This document shows positions 6,467 to 17,004 of a stretch of 19,919 bases of DNA, piece after piece. The stretch is from JBBQHM01 sp038323965 (lineage in GTDB: Bacteria; Verrucomicrobiota; Verrucomicrobiia; Chthoniobacterales; UBA10450): contig JBBQHM010000036.1 in NCBI GenBank assembly GCA_038323965.1, forward strand, positions 1-19,919, given 5' to 3'. The notes beneath the pieces are model-generated. The model worked only from the letters and a program-made list of their open reading frames with translations. It was not told the DNA's origin and made no database searches. Position 1 is the stretch's first letter. The number at the start of each line of letters is the position of its first letter. The translations under genes were made by a program, and so were the position numbers.

Positions 6467-6505
6467 TAAAAATGAGAGCCCGCCGGGTAGTCCCAGCGAG
6501 CTCTC
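6467..6505 (-). terminator. rho-independent terminator of the porin-pstS transcript
   Basis: A hairpin with outer stem GAGAGC (6474-6479) pairing GCTCTC (6500-6505), then after single mismatches two further 3-bp stems and a TAGT loop at 6488-6491. Read on the minus strand it is followed by ATTTTTA (6467-6473), a short U-tract. It lies about 30 bp after the PstS-like stop and between convergent genes. On the plus strand there is no T-run, so it serves mainly the minus strand. Confidence 0.72.
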
Positions 6506-6534
6506 CTACTGCCTAACCTGGAAAAGGCGTTGCC

Positions 6535-7347
6535 CTATTTGATCGGGACGAAGCCGACCTGGGCCACAATCTTTTGGCCAGCGGCGCCGATCGTGAAATC
6601 CACAAACTGCTTCGCGAGGCCACTCGGTTCCCCGTTCGTATAGAAGAAGGTGGGACGCGCGTAGGGATACGTTTTTCCGAGTACGTTTTGCACCGATGGT
6701 GTCACGCCGTCGATCGACATGACTTTGAGTCCGGCAGCCTTGGTGTAAGCAAGCCCGACGTAACCGACGCCGTTTGCATTTTTACCGACTTCGGACGCGA
6801 TTTGTTCGTTCCCCGCCATTTTCTGCGAACCGGGAGCGTAATCGCGTTTCTTCATCGCAAGCTCCTTGAAATCCGAGTAGGTCCCCGACGCGGTGTTACG
6901 CGTATAAACGGATATTTTACCCGCAGAACCGCCAATTGCGCTCCAGTCTGAGACTTCGCCCGTGAAGATCTGCTCCACTTGTCTCTTCGTGAGTGCCTTG
7001 ACCGGATTCGCGGAGTTCACGATGACCGCGATCCCGTCGTAGGCCACGACGGTCGGCTTCATGTTCACGCCTTTCCCCGAGGCCGCGGATACTTCCGCCG
7101 GCTTGGCTCGCCGACTCGACATCCCGATCTGCGCCGTGCCGTCGGTCAGTGCCGCAATGCCGGTGGTCGAACCTTCCGCCGCGATGTCGAAGGTCGTTCC
7201 GGGATTCTGCGCTTTAAAGGCTTCCGCTAACTGCGGAACCAGCTTGGCGCCAAGGGTGTCGGAACCTTTAAGGACCAAACGATCGGCGTATGTCGATGAT
7301 GCTGAGACGACGATGGTCGCCGCGAAGATTAGATGTCTGATTTTCAT
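6535..7347 (-). CDS. phosphate-binding protein, PstS-like (PBP family)
   Basis: A 270-aa periplasmic substrate-binding protein with a signal peptide at residues 1-21 (HLIFAATIVVSASSTYA). Phosphate-binding loops typical of PstS proteins are visible: LKGSDTLG near the mature N-terminus, AAEGSTTGIAAL, the MSSRRAKPAE loop, and NTASGTYSDF in the second lobe. Family role: it captures phosphate in the periplasm for the PstCAB transporter. It begins 23 bp after the stop of the porin gene and ends before a strong hairpin, so the two form one operon behind the PHO-like array. No pstC, pstA, pstB or phoU follows, so the permease must be encoded elsewhere, or the protein acts as a stand-alone scavenger or sensor. 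No Shine-Dalgarno sequence is seen. Confidence 0.88.
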   Translation of the reverse strand: MKIRHLIFAATIVVSASSTYADRLVLKGSDTLGAKLVPQLAEAFKAQNPGTTFDIAAEGSTTGIAALTDGTAQIGMSSRRAKPAEVSAASGKGVNMKPTVVAYDGIAVIVNSANPVKALTKRQVEQIFTGEVSDWSAIGGSAGKISVYTRNTASGTYSDFKELAMKKRDYAPGSQKMAGNEQIASEVGKNANGVGYVGLAYTKAAGLKVMSIDGVTPSVQNVLGKTYPYARPTFFYTNGEPSGLAKQFVDFTIGAAGQKIVAQVGFVPIK

Positions 7348-7370
7348 ATGTGGTGTCGGTGGTTACTGAG

Positions 7371-8885
7371 TTAAAACTTCACGTTCAGATCAGCCTGAAA
7401 GATCTGATAGCGCGCCAATGGATTGATCCCGATGTCGCCGGTGCCGCCGGTGCCGAGTGAAGTATCGGCGCGGCTGGCGTATCCCCAGGAGAGATTCGCC
7501 GTCACGGCGTCACTGAGGGCGTAGCCAAACTGCACCACGACGCCTTCCATATTCACGCGGCTGTCCCAAAAGTCCGAGTCCACCAGATTGGGATCAAGGG
7601 CGTATTGCTCGCTGTGCATCCAGTAAGCCTGGAGCTGCCAGTCATGCTTCACCTTCAACTGACCAATGGCAGCGCCGATCTGATAAGCATAGCGCTGATC
7701 TCCTTTGTCAGGATGACCCGCAGCCGCCGCGCGTTCGTTGGCTTCAAAGTTCACCGCGAAGTCACTAAAGATACGAACCGGTATCTCCTTTACCTTGAAT
7801 CCGAACTCCGCCGGTACTTCGAGAACCATAAGGCTATTGATGCCGGTCTGATTCTGCGCCAGTGAGTTTTTGTTCGTGGTCGTATCGCTGCCTCCCTGGT
7901 AGAAGGCGTTGAAGGTATCGCCAGCGCCGGTGTAGTTATAAAGCACTGGGGCGACCTGGAAATAGAAGTTTTTCGGGAAATTAAACTTCGCTCCCACCTG
8001 CCAGGCTAGGAGCCAGGCGTCGGTATTCGGTGTTCTCAGCCCATTGGTGAAACCACGGCTGCCCAGAGGATTTTCCGGGTTGGCATCGTCGTAGACGAAC
8101 TGCCCGAAATTCGCGAAGACATCGATCTTCAACTTCCAGGGTTCTGATGCGGCCGGTACCGCAGCTACGTTCTTCCCATCCTTACTATAGGAAGCCGCGG
8201 CAGCTTCCGAGGAAGAGCCTCCACCAAATGTGAAGTTGAATGAATGCTTATACTGCTCGGCAAGACCTTCCGGGTTAATATCGCCATCCCAGACCATTAG
8301 TGTGGTTACGAGCGGATTCGGCATTCTGCCCGCAGTCAAAGTGATATCGCGGAACCCTTTGTATCCGATATAGGCCTGCCCGACGTTTATGCCGTCATCA
8401 TTTTTAGCGAAGGGGCCGCTGCTCGAATCTCCGCCGAAAGTAATATTCGTCGAGCGAGGGTTGCTGCTGGTTTCAAGACGGATTCCAAAGAAGAAATCGT
8501 CGGCGAGCTGACCACGCAACCCGATCCGGAGACGATAACGTTCGCGCTCGCGTTCCTGCCAGTCGCGCAGTCCGGCCACGCCCGGCGCCGGGCGCCCAAC
8601 CGGCGTATCTCCCGCGGTGCGACCGCCGCGATATTCGTAACGCATGCGAGCATCACCGTAGATTTCGAACTCGGTGAGCGGCGCCGACAATTTCATTTTT
8701 CCAGCAGCGGTGGAAGCTGCGTCCTTGGTCAGGTCGGCACGAACTTCCTCAGCCTCCTGGTCGGTGATCAATTTCTTTTTAACAAGCAAGTCCAGCAGCG
8801 CACCCGCATCCTGCGCACGGGTGGCGAGCGGAGCGGTCAGTAGTGCCATTGTGACGGCAGCGGCGAAGTAAGTTTTTCTAAACAT
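7371..8885 (-). CDS. putative outer-membrane porin, phosphate-regulated
   Basis: A 504-aa porin. The signal peptide ends at about residue 24 (APLATRA, then QD). A short helical segment follows (GALLDLLVKKKLITDQEAEEVRADL), a coiled or wall-facing region typical of the putative-porin group (Porin_5-like) seen in Verrucomicrobiota and relatives. From about residue 70 the chain is made of beta strands (FEIYGDARMRYEYRGG, RERYRLRIGLRGQL, DITLTAGRMPNP and so on) and ends in FQADLNVKF, with a terminal Phe as the outer-membrane signal. The start is well fixed: AAGGAG at 8892-8897 stands six bases before ATG 8885. A four-unit PHO-like array lies upstream and a PstS-like gene downstream, so it probably lets phosphate across the outer membrane, by analogy to PhoE and OprP, to which it need not be related. 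Confidence 0.85.
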   Translation of the reverse strand: MFRKTYFAAAVTMALLTAPLATRAQDAGALLDLLVKKKLITDQEAEEVRADLTKDAASTAAGKMKLSAPLTEFEIYGDARMRYEYRGGRTAGDTPVGRPAPGVAGLRDWQERERERYRLRIGLRGQLADDFFFGIRLETSSNPRSTNITFGGDSSSGPFAKNDDGINVGQAYIGYKGFRDITLTAGRMPNPLVTTLMVWDGDINPEGLAEQYKHSFNFTFGGGSSSEAAAASYSKDGKNVAAVPAASEPWKLKIDVFANFGQFVYDDANPENPLGSRGFTNGLRTPNTDAWLLAWQVGAKFNFPKNFYFQVAPVLYNYTGAGDTFNAFYQGGSDTTTNKNSLAQNQTGINSLMVLEVPAEFGFKVKEIPVRIFSDFAVNFEANERAAAAGHPDKGDQRYAYQIGAAIGQLKVKHDWQLQAYWMHSEQYALDPNLVDSDFWDSRVNMEGVVVQFGYALSDAVTANLSWGYASRADTSLGTGGTGDIGINPLARYQIFQADLNVKF

Positions 8886-8950
8886 CAGTTTCTCCTTGAG
8901 GTTGGTTGGGCATCACTTTGGTAGCGATGCGGAGAAGCTGGAACGCGATC

Positions 8951-8990
8951 GTTACAACTGCGTGGCGTGCACGTGACGTTTCTGTGAACT
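8951..8990 (-). promoter_or_regulatory. PHO-box-like array, four 11-bp-spaced repeats
   Basis: On the minus strand four heptamers repeat with an exact 11-bp period: AGTTCAC (8984-8990), ACGTCAC (8973-8979), ACGCCAC (8962-8968) and TTGTAAC (8951-8957). They share NNGYMAC, or close to it, and resemble the PhoB repeat CTGTCAT; four units would correspond to two adjacent PHO boxes. The first unit overlaps the phoR stop codon. The array ends 65 bases before the porin ATG, and phoB-phoR lies immediately upstream, which makes PhoB the natural ligand. I see no clear -10 hexamer. Binding is inferred, not shown. Confidence 0.68.
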
Positions 8991-10257
8991 AATTGGCGTC
9001 CACGTTTTTCGCGACCGGAACGAAGAGATTCATCGTCGTTCCCTTACCGGGCGCGCTCTGCACCTCAACGCGGCCGCCGTGCAGCTGCGCGATGTGTTTC
9101 ACAATGGAAAGGCCGAGACCCGTACCGCCGACATCGCGACTGCGCGATTTATCTACCCGATAGAAACGCTCAAAAATACGCGCGATGTCCGCGTCCGGAA
9201 TACCCACGCCATCGTCGCTCACAATTACCTTCGCGTAGTTGCCGGCAGTCGTGGCGGCAATACGAATCGCGCCGCCGACGTCCGAATATTTCACCGCATT
9301 ATCGAGCAAGTTATAAATCATCTCCTGCAGCCGAAGCTCATCCGCACGCACCGGTTTTAGCAGCGGCTCGACCTCGAGCGAGATGGAGATTTGCTTCGCC
9401 GCCAGCCGTTTTGTCCAGTCGCCCACGACGATCTCGAGGAATGGCGCGAGGTCGACATCCTTGAAATCAAGGTGCGGTTCCGCGGCTTCCAGCTGAGCGA
9501 GACTGAGCAGATCTTCGACCAGAAAATGTAGACGCCGTGAATGGCGATCCATCACCTCGAGGATTCGCTTCGATTCGTCGGGCGAGAGATCGGGCTCATC
9601 CCGCAGCGTTTCGAGATATCCGCCCAGAATCGAAAGCGGCGTTCGAAGCTCATGCGAAACGTTTGCGACGAAGTCACGCCGCATGTCGTCGAGCTGCTTT
9701 TCACGAGTGACGTCGCGGAAAAGAATCACGGCGCCGTTCACTTCACGGTCGCTGTTCCTGGTCGGCAGCGCGCTCACGCTCACCTGACGCGAAGTTGAAA
9801 GGAGCGTAACCGTTTTCGTTTCCGCCACGCCGGTGCGAAGGGCGTTGGACGCCAGTTGTTCGATCTCTGCATTTCGCACGATCTCCACCAGACTTCGTGA
9901 CGACTGAGCGTTCGCGAAGAATTCACCGAGCGCGGGATTGGTAAGGCGGACCGCGCCAGCATGATCGACAGCCATAAGTCCGTCGCGCATGGCACCTAGA
10001 ATCGTCAGCACGCTGAACTCGTGCTGCTCGTTACTCGTGGTGAGCGCGACCTGCCTTCGATAAATATCTTCCAACGCCAGCGCCGCGCGCTTCGCTTCGA
10101 CAGTTCCCTCAATGAGATAAGTGCGCGGCAATCGCAATGCGCGAACGTCAGCGATCAGCTCCTCAATGCCGCGCCACGGGACGACCCACCGACGCCAGAC
10201 AAAAATACTGAGCAGCGCCAAACCTCCGCATCCGAGAAGCAGAATCGTCACCCACAT
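8989..10257 (-). CDS. phoR: phosphate-responsive sensor histidine kinase PhoR
   Basis: A 422-aa membrane sensor kinase, partner of the PhoB gene that ends six bases upstream. It has one N-terminal hydrophobic helix (residues 3-20) and no sizeable periplasmic domain, as in PhoR proteins that sense through the Pst/PhoU complex. A PAS-like domain spans about residues 80-185 (LGAMRDGLMAVDHAGAVRLTNP to AVILFRDVT). The dimerisation domain has FVANVSHELRTPLSILGGY with phosphoacceptor H202. The ATPase domain shows the N box LLDNAVKYS, the G1 box DDGVGIP, and the F/G2 region FERFYRVDKSR...GGTGLGLSIVKHI. All catalytic boxes are intact. The identification as PhoR rests on the PhoB neighbour, the architecture and the PHO-like array and phosphate genes that follow. 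Confidence 0.88.
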   Translation of the reverse strand: MWVTILLLGCGGLALLSIFVWRRWVVPWRGIEELIADVRALRLPRTYLIEGTVEAKRAALALEDIYRRQVALTTSNEQHEFSVLTILGAMRDGLMAVDHAGAVRLTNPALGEFFANAQSSRSLVEIVRNAEIEQLASNALRTGVAETKTVTLLSTSRQVSVSALPTRNSDREVNGAVILFRDVTREKQLDDMRRDFVANVSHELRTPLSILGGYLETLRDEPDLSPDESKRILEVMDRHSRRLHFLVEDLLSLAQLEAAEPHLDFKDVDLAPFLEIVVGDWTKRLAAKQISISLEVEPLLKPVRADELRLQEMIYNLLDNAVKYSDVGGAIRIAATTAGNYAKVIVSDDGVGIPDADIARIFERFYRVDKSRSRDVGGTGLGLSIVKHIAQLHGGRVEVQSAPGKGTTMNLFVPVAKNVDAN

Positions 10258-10263
10258 CGTCCG

Positions 10264-10959
10264 CTATTCGCCTCGAAACCGATAACCAAATCCGCGCACC
10301 GTCTCGATCCAATCACCCGTCTTCCCAAGTTTTTCGCGCAGACGCCGCACGTGAGTGTCTACTGTCCGTGTATCGATAATACTTTCGTAACCCCAGACGT
10401 CGTTTAACAAGCGATCGCGCGACTGTAGTCGGCCGCGGCGAAGAATCAGCGTGCTGAGAAGCTTGAATTCGATCGCGGTGAGATCGAGGGACTTTCCACC
10501 GACGCGAGCTCGATGCGTATCTGGTTCGATGACAATCGGGCCGGCCACCAGATTGGACCCGACCGGAAGTCCAGCGCTGCCGCGGCGAAGAATCGCCTGG
10601 ATCCGCAGCATGACTTCCCGCGGACTGAAGGGCTTCGTGACATAATCGTCCGCGCCAAATTCGAGGCCGACAATGCGATCAATTTCCTCCGCGCGCGCGG
10701 TGAGCATCAGGATCGGAATATGGCTCGTCGCTTTATCCGTCTTGAGGATCTTACAGACCTCAAGCCCCGGCATTTTGGGAAGCATGAGGTCGAGAATGAC
10801 AAGCGACGGTAACTCCGCCCGCGCTTTTTCCAGACCGGACGCCCCGTCATGAGCGATGGAAACGTCAAAGCCGCCACTTTTCATAATGGCGCGCTTGAGG
10901 AGGTCGATCACATCGCTCTCGTCGTCGACGATGAGGATGCGTTTGGCAGCAACGCTCAT
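10264..10959 (-). CDS. phoB: PhoB-type response regulator (OmpR/PhoB family)
   Basis: A 231-aa two-domain transcription factor. The receiver domain has the acidic pair D12-D13, phosphoacceptor D57 in VILDLMLP, the Thr in LMLTARAEE and the Lys in DYVTKPFSP. The C-terminal winged helix carries LTAIEFKLLSTLILRRGRLQSRDRLL and the recognition-helix region RTVDTHVRRLREKLG, ending in VRGFGYRF. This is the standard layout and length of PhoB. It lies 24 bp after an 88-aa H-box protein and is followed by phoR after six bases, so all three are probably cotranscribed. It should bind 11-bp direct repeats, and two such arrays are visible in this window. No good PHO array was found in front of its own operon. 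Confidence 0.9.
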   Translation of the reverse strand: MSVAAKRILIVDDESDVIDLLKRAIMKSGGFDVSIAHDGASGLEKARAELPSLVILDLMLPKMPGLEVCKILKTDKATSHIPILMLTARAEEIDRIVGLEFGADDYVTKPFSPREVMLRIQAILRRGSAGLPVGSNLVAGPIVIEPDTHRARVGGKSLDLTAIEFKLLSTLILRRGRLQSRDRLLNDVWGYESIIDTRTVDTHVRRLREKLGKTGDWIETVRGFGYRFRGE

Positions 10960-10983
10960 ATCGAGCGGCCGACGAGGACGCCG

Positions 10984-11250
10984 CTAAACTCCGCCCGGAA
11001 AACCTTCCGGCCGTGCGCCCGCCTTTTCGTTCAACGCCTGGGTGAATTCCTGCAAATTCGTCACGATCTGGGGCGCTTTCGCGAGGACAGTGGTAGCGAG
11101 TTTTTCAGCGTAATCTGGCCGGCGCTGCGACATTTCCGAGAGCGCCATCATGACCGCGAGCGCGTTGTTAATAGAATGCTTAATCTCGCTGAATTTGGCC
11201 TGCAGCTGCGTGAGGTCTTCCTGCGAAACGGTTCGGTTAGATTCGGTCAT
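10984..11250 (-). CDS. small H-box protein, histidine-kinase dimerisation-like, no ATPase
   Basis: An 88-aa cytoplasmic helical protein, first gene of the phoB-phoR transcript. Residues 20-41 (FSEIKHSINNALAVMMALSEMS) resemble the H-box helix of histidine kinases, in which a His (here H25) followed by an Asn pair and a hydrophobic run carries the phosphate; a second helix follows at about residues 47-75. There is no room for an ATPase domain, so it could be a phosphotransfer or docking partner, or a non-catalytic relative. I do not recognise a named family. Divergent from uvrA across a 70-bp gap that must hold both promoters. No Shine-Dalgarno sequence before ATG 11250. Reality as a gene is supported by codon pattern and tight placement, not by a known homologue. 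Confidence 0.68.
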   Translation of the reverse strand: MTESNRTVSQEDLTQLQAKFSEIKHSINNALAVMMALSEMSQRRPDYAEKLATTVLAKAPQIVTNLQEFTQALNEKAGARPEGFPGGV

Positions 11251-11320
11251 GGAGGGGTCTTTTCGCTGGAGAAACTAGGCTGGTAGTGCTTGACTAATCG
11301 GTTCGGCATTTGCCGTCACG
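11251..11320. promoter_or_regulatory. divergent promoter region, phoB operon / uvrA
   Basis: Seventy bases between the ATG of the H-box gene (minus) and the ATG of uvrA (plus). Both transcripts must start in or near it. I looked for 11-bp-spaced PHO repeats and for a LexA-type palindrome and found neither. No confident -35/-10 pair can be named. Confidence 0.4.
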
Positions 11321-14193
<2,873 letters not shown>

Positions 14194-14197
<4 letters not shown>

Positions 14198-16617
14198 AGC
14201 TGGCATTCATCCTGGGATTTATCGGCACAATCTGTGCGCTCTCGTGCGCAGGGGGTGAGCCGCTGGAAGTTGCGATTCGGACGCTGGCGGACGGCGTCCC
14301 CGAAGCCGCCATTGCTCCACTGAAGGGAGCGCTGGCACAGGCGTCGAATGATCCTGAGCAGACGGCGCTTTCCGAAAAGCTGGTGGAGGCGTTGGTCAGC
14401 TCGCAACGGTTTACCGAAGCGCTGCAATTGCTCGAACAGCCAGCGCTCCGCAATTCCATCGCGGGAAAGTTTTTTCGAGCGCAGACATTCGCCGCGCTCG
14501 GCCGAATCGACGAAGCCGCTGCGCAATATCGCGAAGTTTCGCAAACGCCCGGCCGCTACTGGGCAGCCTCGGTTTTTGGCGAGGCCGAAATGCTGCGCGC
14601 GCGCGGCAACATCGGCGACGCGTTAAAGAGTTATGCTCAGCTCTTCGCGGACCCGGAGTTCGCAACCAGGTCACGGCTTCGCTCTGCGGAACTCTTGATG
14701 ATCCGGGGAGAACTTGCGAACGCGCACCGAATACTGGAGCAAGCGGAGCCCACCCGCCTTGCCGAAAAACGGGAGCGCCGCTTTTTGCGAGGGCGATTCG
14801 AGCTCGCATCCGGCCGCCCCGATCGCGCAATCGGTGTTCTGCAACCATTGCTGGGGCGCATCGATGGAACGCCACACGCCGTGATCATTGCCGCGCTGCT
14901 GGCCCTGGCTGATGCGCACCTCGCGCAGCGGACGCCGGAAACGGGTGATGACTTTCTCGAGGATTACATCGAGCACCATGCGAACGATCCGGCGCTTCCG
15001 GAAATTTTCGCGAAGCTCGACCAGCTTTATACTCTCGAGAAAAAGCCGGGACGCGGTGAGCTGGAACGCTGGGCGCACGACGCGATGCAGCCGCGCCGCG
15101 CCTTGTCGCAGTGGTATGTCGCGCGCTTGGAACTACGGGGTGGGAGACGAGAACGCGCTTTGCGAGACCTCGACGAGATGTCGCGGACGGAACGACCTCC
15201 GATCGAGGCGATTCCTGCGTTTATGGAATTCGCGAAGTTGTTGATGGCTGACCGCAACTTCAATCGCGCGCTCGAAGTTTTAAGCATCGCGCGATCGTTG
15301 CGTCCCGCCGCCGATGTGGCGGCGCGAATCGACTTTATTGCCGGCCGCGCGCATGAGTTTGCCGGCGATGCCAAGGCCGCGGCGGCCGCGTTCGATCGCG
15401 CGAACATTGGCAACGGCCCGCTCGCCCAGACCTCTGCGCTCAATGCCTCGCTCGCTTGGCTCCAAGTTGGGGATGACGCGCAGGTCCAGAGCCACGCCGG
15501 AAATCTGACCGCGCCGGCGCGGGAGGATTTAGCGTTGGAGGAAGGACTCGCGCTGGCCAATCGCAAGGATGCGCATGCGGAAGAAGCGCTCCGCAAATTC
15601 GTCCACGATTTCCCGGAGAATCCTCGCACTTCCGAGGCCCTCGTCGCGCTGGCGGAACTCGCGTATCATTCCACCCCGCCCCGAATAAAAGAAGCGCGCG
15701 CCAGCCTGGATTTCGCGCTGCATTCACGACCGACGGAGGTCGCTCGCGAACGTGCCGCCTACCTCGACCTGTGGATCCAGGATATCGCAGTCGATGCCGA
15801 TGAAAAGGTGATTGCCTTGGCGACTGCTTTTTTGCGGGATCACGCAACTTCAGCGTTCGCGGCCGACGTGCGAATGAAGCTCGCCGAAACCTATTTTCGC
15901 CGGCAGGATTTTGCGAACGCCCAGACGCAATTCGAGTTACTGGCGCAACAGAATCCGAAGTCGCCGCTAGCGGATAAAGCACTCTTTTTCGCGGCACAGT
16001 GTGCGAGCGCCAGTTTCGAACCGAATGCCGTCGATCGCTCGCTGGCGCTATTGGGCCAGGTCGTTCGCTCGGATAGCAGCTTCAAATGGGCGGCGCGCAA
16101 TCAGCAGGCCGCCATCGAGCGCCGCCTCGGTAAGCTCGATGAAGCGCTTGTGCTTTATGACGAAGTCCTGAAGAACGACGCGCGCATCGCAGAAAAACGC
16201 GAGGCGTTGTGCGGCAAAGGCGACATTTATCTCGAACTGGGAGCGAGGGATCGTGCGAATTACGCGCGCGCCATCGACTGCTATGCGAAACTTGCTGCCG
16301 ATGCGGAAAGCGCTCCGCACTGGCGGAATCAAGCGTTGTACAAGCAAGCCGTTTGCCTGGAAAAACAGGATGACCGCGATGCCGCGCTCGCCACGCTTTA
16401 CCGGATTATCGACATCCCGCCTGGCGATAAACCGATTGAATTTTTCTGGTATTACAAAGCCGGCTTCGACGCTGCGCGCCTTCTCGAGGAGACTGCAAAA
16501 TGGGATTCAGTGGTATCGGTTTATCAGAGACTCGCATCCTCTGGCGGCTCGCGCAGCAGCGAAGCCAAGAACCAGCTCGATCGCATCCGGCTCGAGCATT
16601 TTCTCTGGCAAGAGTGA
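14194..16617 (+). CDS. large exported TPR-repeat protein
   Basis: An 807-aa protein made almost entirely of helical tetratricopeptide-type repeats, as in periplasmic or membrane-anchored scaffolds. The N-terminus MKLAFILGFIGTICALSCAGG is a signal peptide; the Cys after ALS could be a lipidation site, though the lipobox is weak. TPR-like units include RFTEALQLLEQPALRN, GRIDEAAAQYREVSQ, NIGDALKSYAQLF, DFANAQTQFELLAQQNPKSPLADKA, GKLDEALVLYDEVLKND and YARAIDCYAKLAADAE. The last third resembles the repeats of YbgF/BamD-like proteins. ATG 14194 overlaps the uvrA stop as ATGA; an upstream in-frame GTG at 14146 would put 16 polar residues before the signal peptide and is rejected. Partner proteins and function are unknown. 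Confidence 0.85.
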
Positions 16618-16666
16618 GCGCTTAATAAGATTGCCATGCGAGACTCCGAGGCAGACAATCGGCGCC

Positions 16667-16948
16667 ATGACAACGACATGCAGGGCAGCAAGCCTGCGAG
16701 GTTGGTTGGGACGGGGCGGAGCAGCTGTGCTCTTCCTCGCGTTCTGCGGTTCGGCCCTCGCCGATCCCAGCAAGAACGTCGTGACGCCTGCGAAGAAGAC
16801 AGTTCGCGTCATGAAAAAACATGTGAAGTGCTACACCTGGGTCACCGGCTATGGAATGCCGATCCCCTGTGAGCAGATTCGCTGTCCAATCGCGACCACC
16901 TCGCACGCGCTGTATACGATCGGAAATAAAGACAGCACAGCGAACTAA
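16667..16948 (+). CDS. small exported cysteine-containing protein, unknown
   Basis: A 93-aa protein with a convincing signal peptide: basic RGWLGRGG, hydrophobic AAVLFLAFCG, and cleavage after SALA at about residue 33. The mature part is about 60 residues, basic at first (KKTVRVMKKHVKC) and with three cysteines in KCYTWVTGYGMPIPCEQIRC, so at least one is free or pairs with another protein. No family recognised. The frame is open far upstream (to 16253) but that part lies inside the TPR gene in another frame and reads as noise, so ATG 16667, 49 bp after the TPR stop, is the sensible start. Possibly cotranscribed with uvrA and the TPR gene. A hairpin follows at 16973. Confidence 0.65.
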   Translation: MTTTCRAASLRGWLGRGGAAVLFLAFCGSALADPSKNVVTPAKKTVRVMKKHVKCYTWVTGYGMPIPCEQIRCPIATTSHALYTIGNKDSTAN

Positions 16949-16969
16949 TCGCTGAAGATTGTCGGTGCG

Positions 16970-16993
16970 AAATGCGCCGCCCCAAGCGGCGCA
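16970..16993 (-). terminator. hairpin terminator between convergent genes
   Basis: A perfect 8-bp stem, TGCGCCGC (16973-16980) and GCGGCGCA (16986-16993), with a 5-base loop CCCAA. Read on the minus strand it is followed only by a short run of T (TTT), so it is a modest terminator for ilvC, which stops 12 bp before it. On the plus strand it could also protect the 3' end of the small exported protein mRNA, without a T-run. Confidence 0.6.
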
Positions 16994-17004
16994 GGCCGGA
17001 TCAC

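Noticed and set aside
11251..11320. PHO or LexA site in the phoB/uvrA divergent gap
   Set aside because: GTGAC occurs once with no phased partner, and no CTG-N10-CAG-type palindrome is present.
16253..16666. Upstream extension of the small secreted protein frame to 16253
   Set aside because: It lies inside the TPR gene in another frame, reads as basic low-quality sequence, and a proper signal peptide begins only at 16667.
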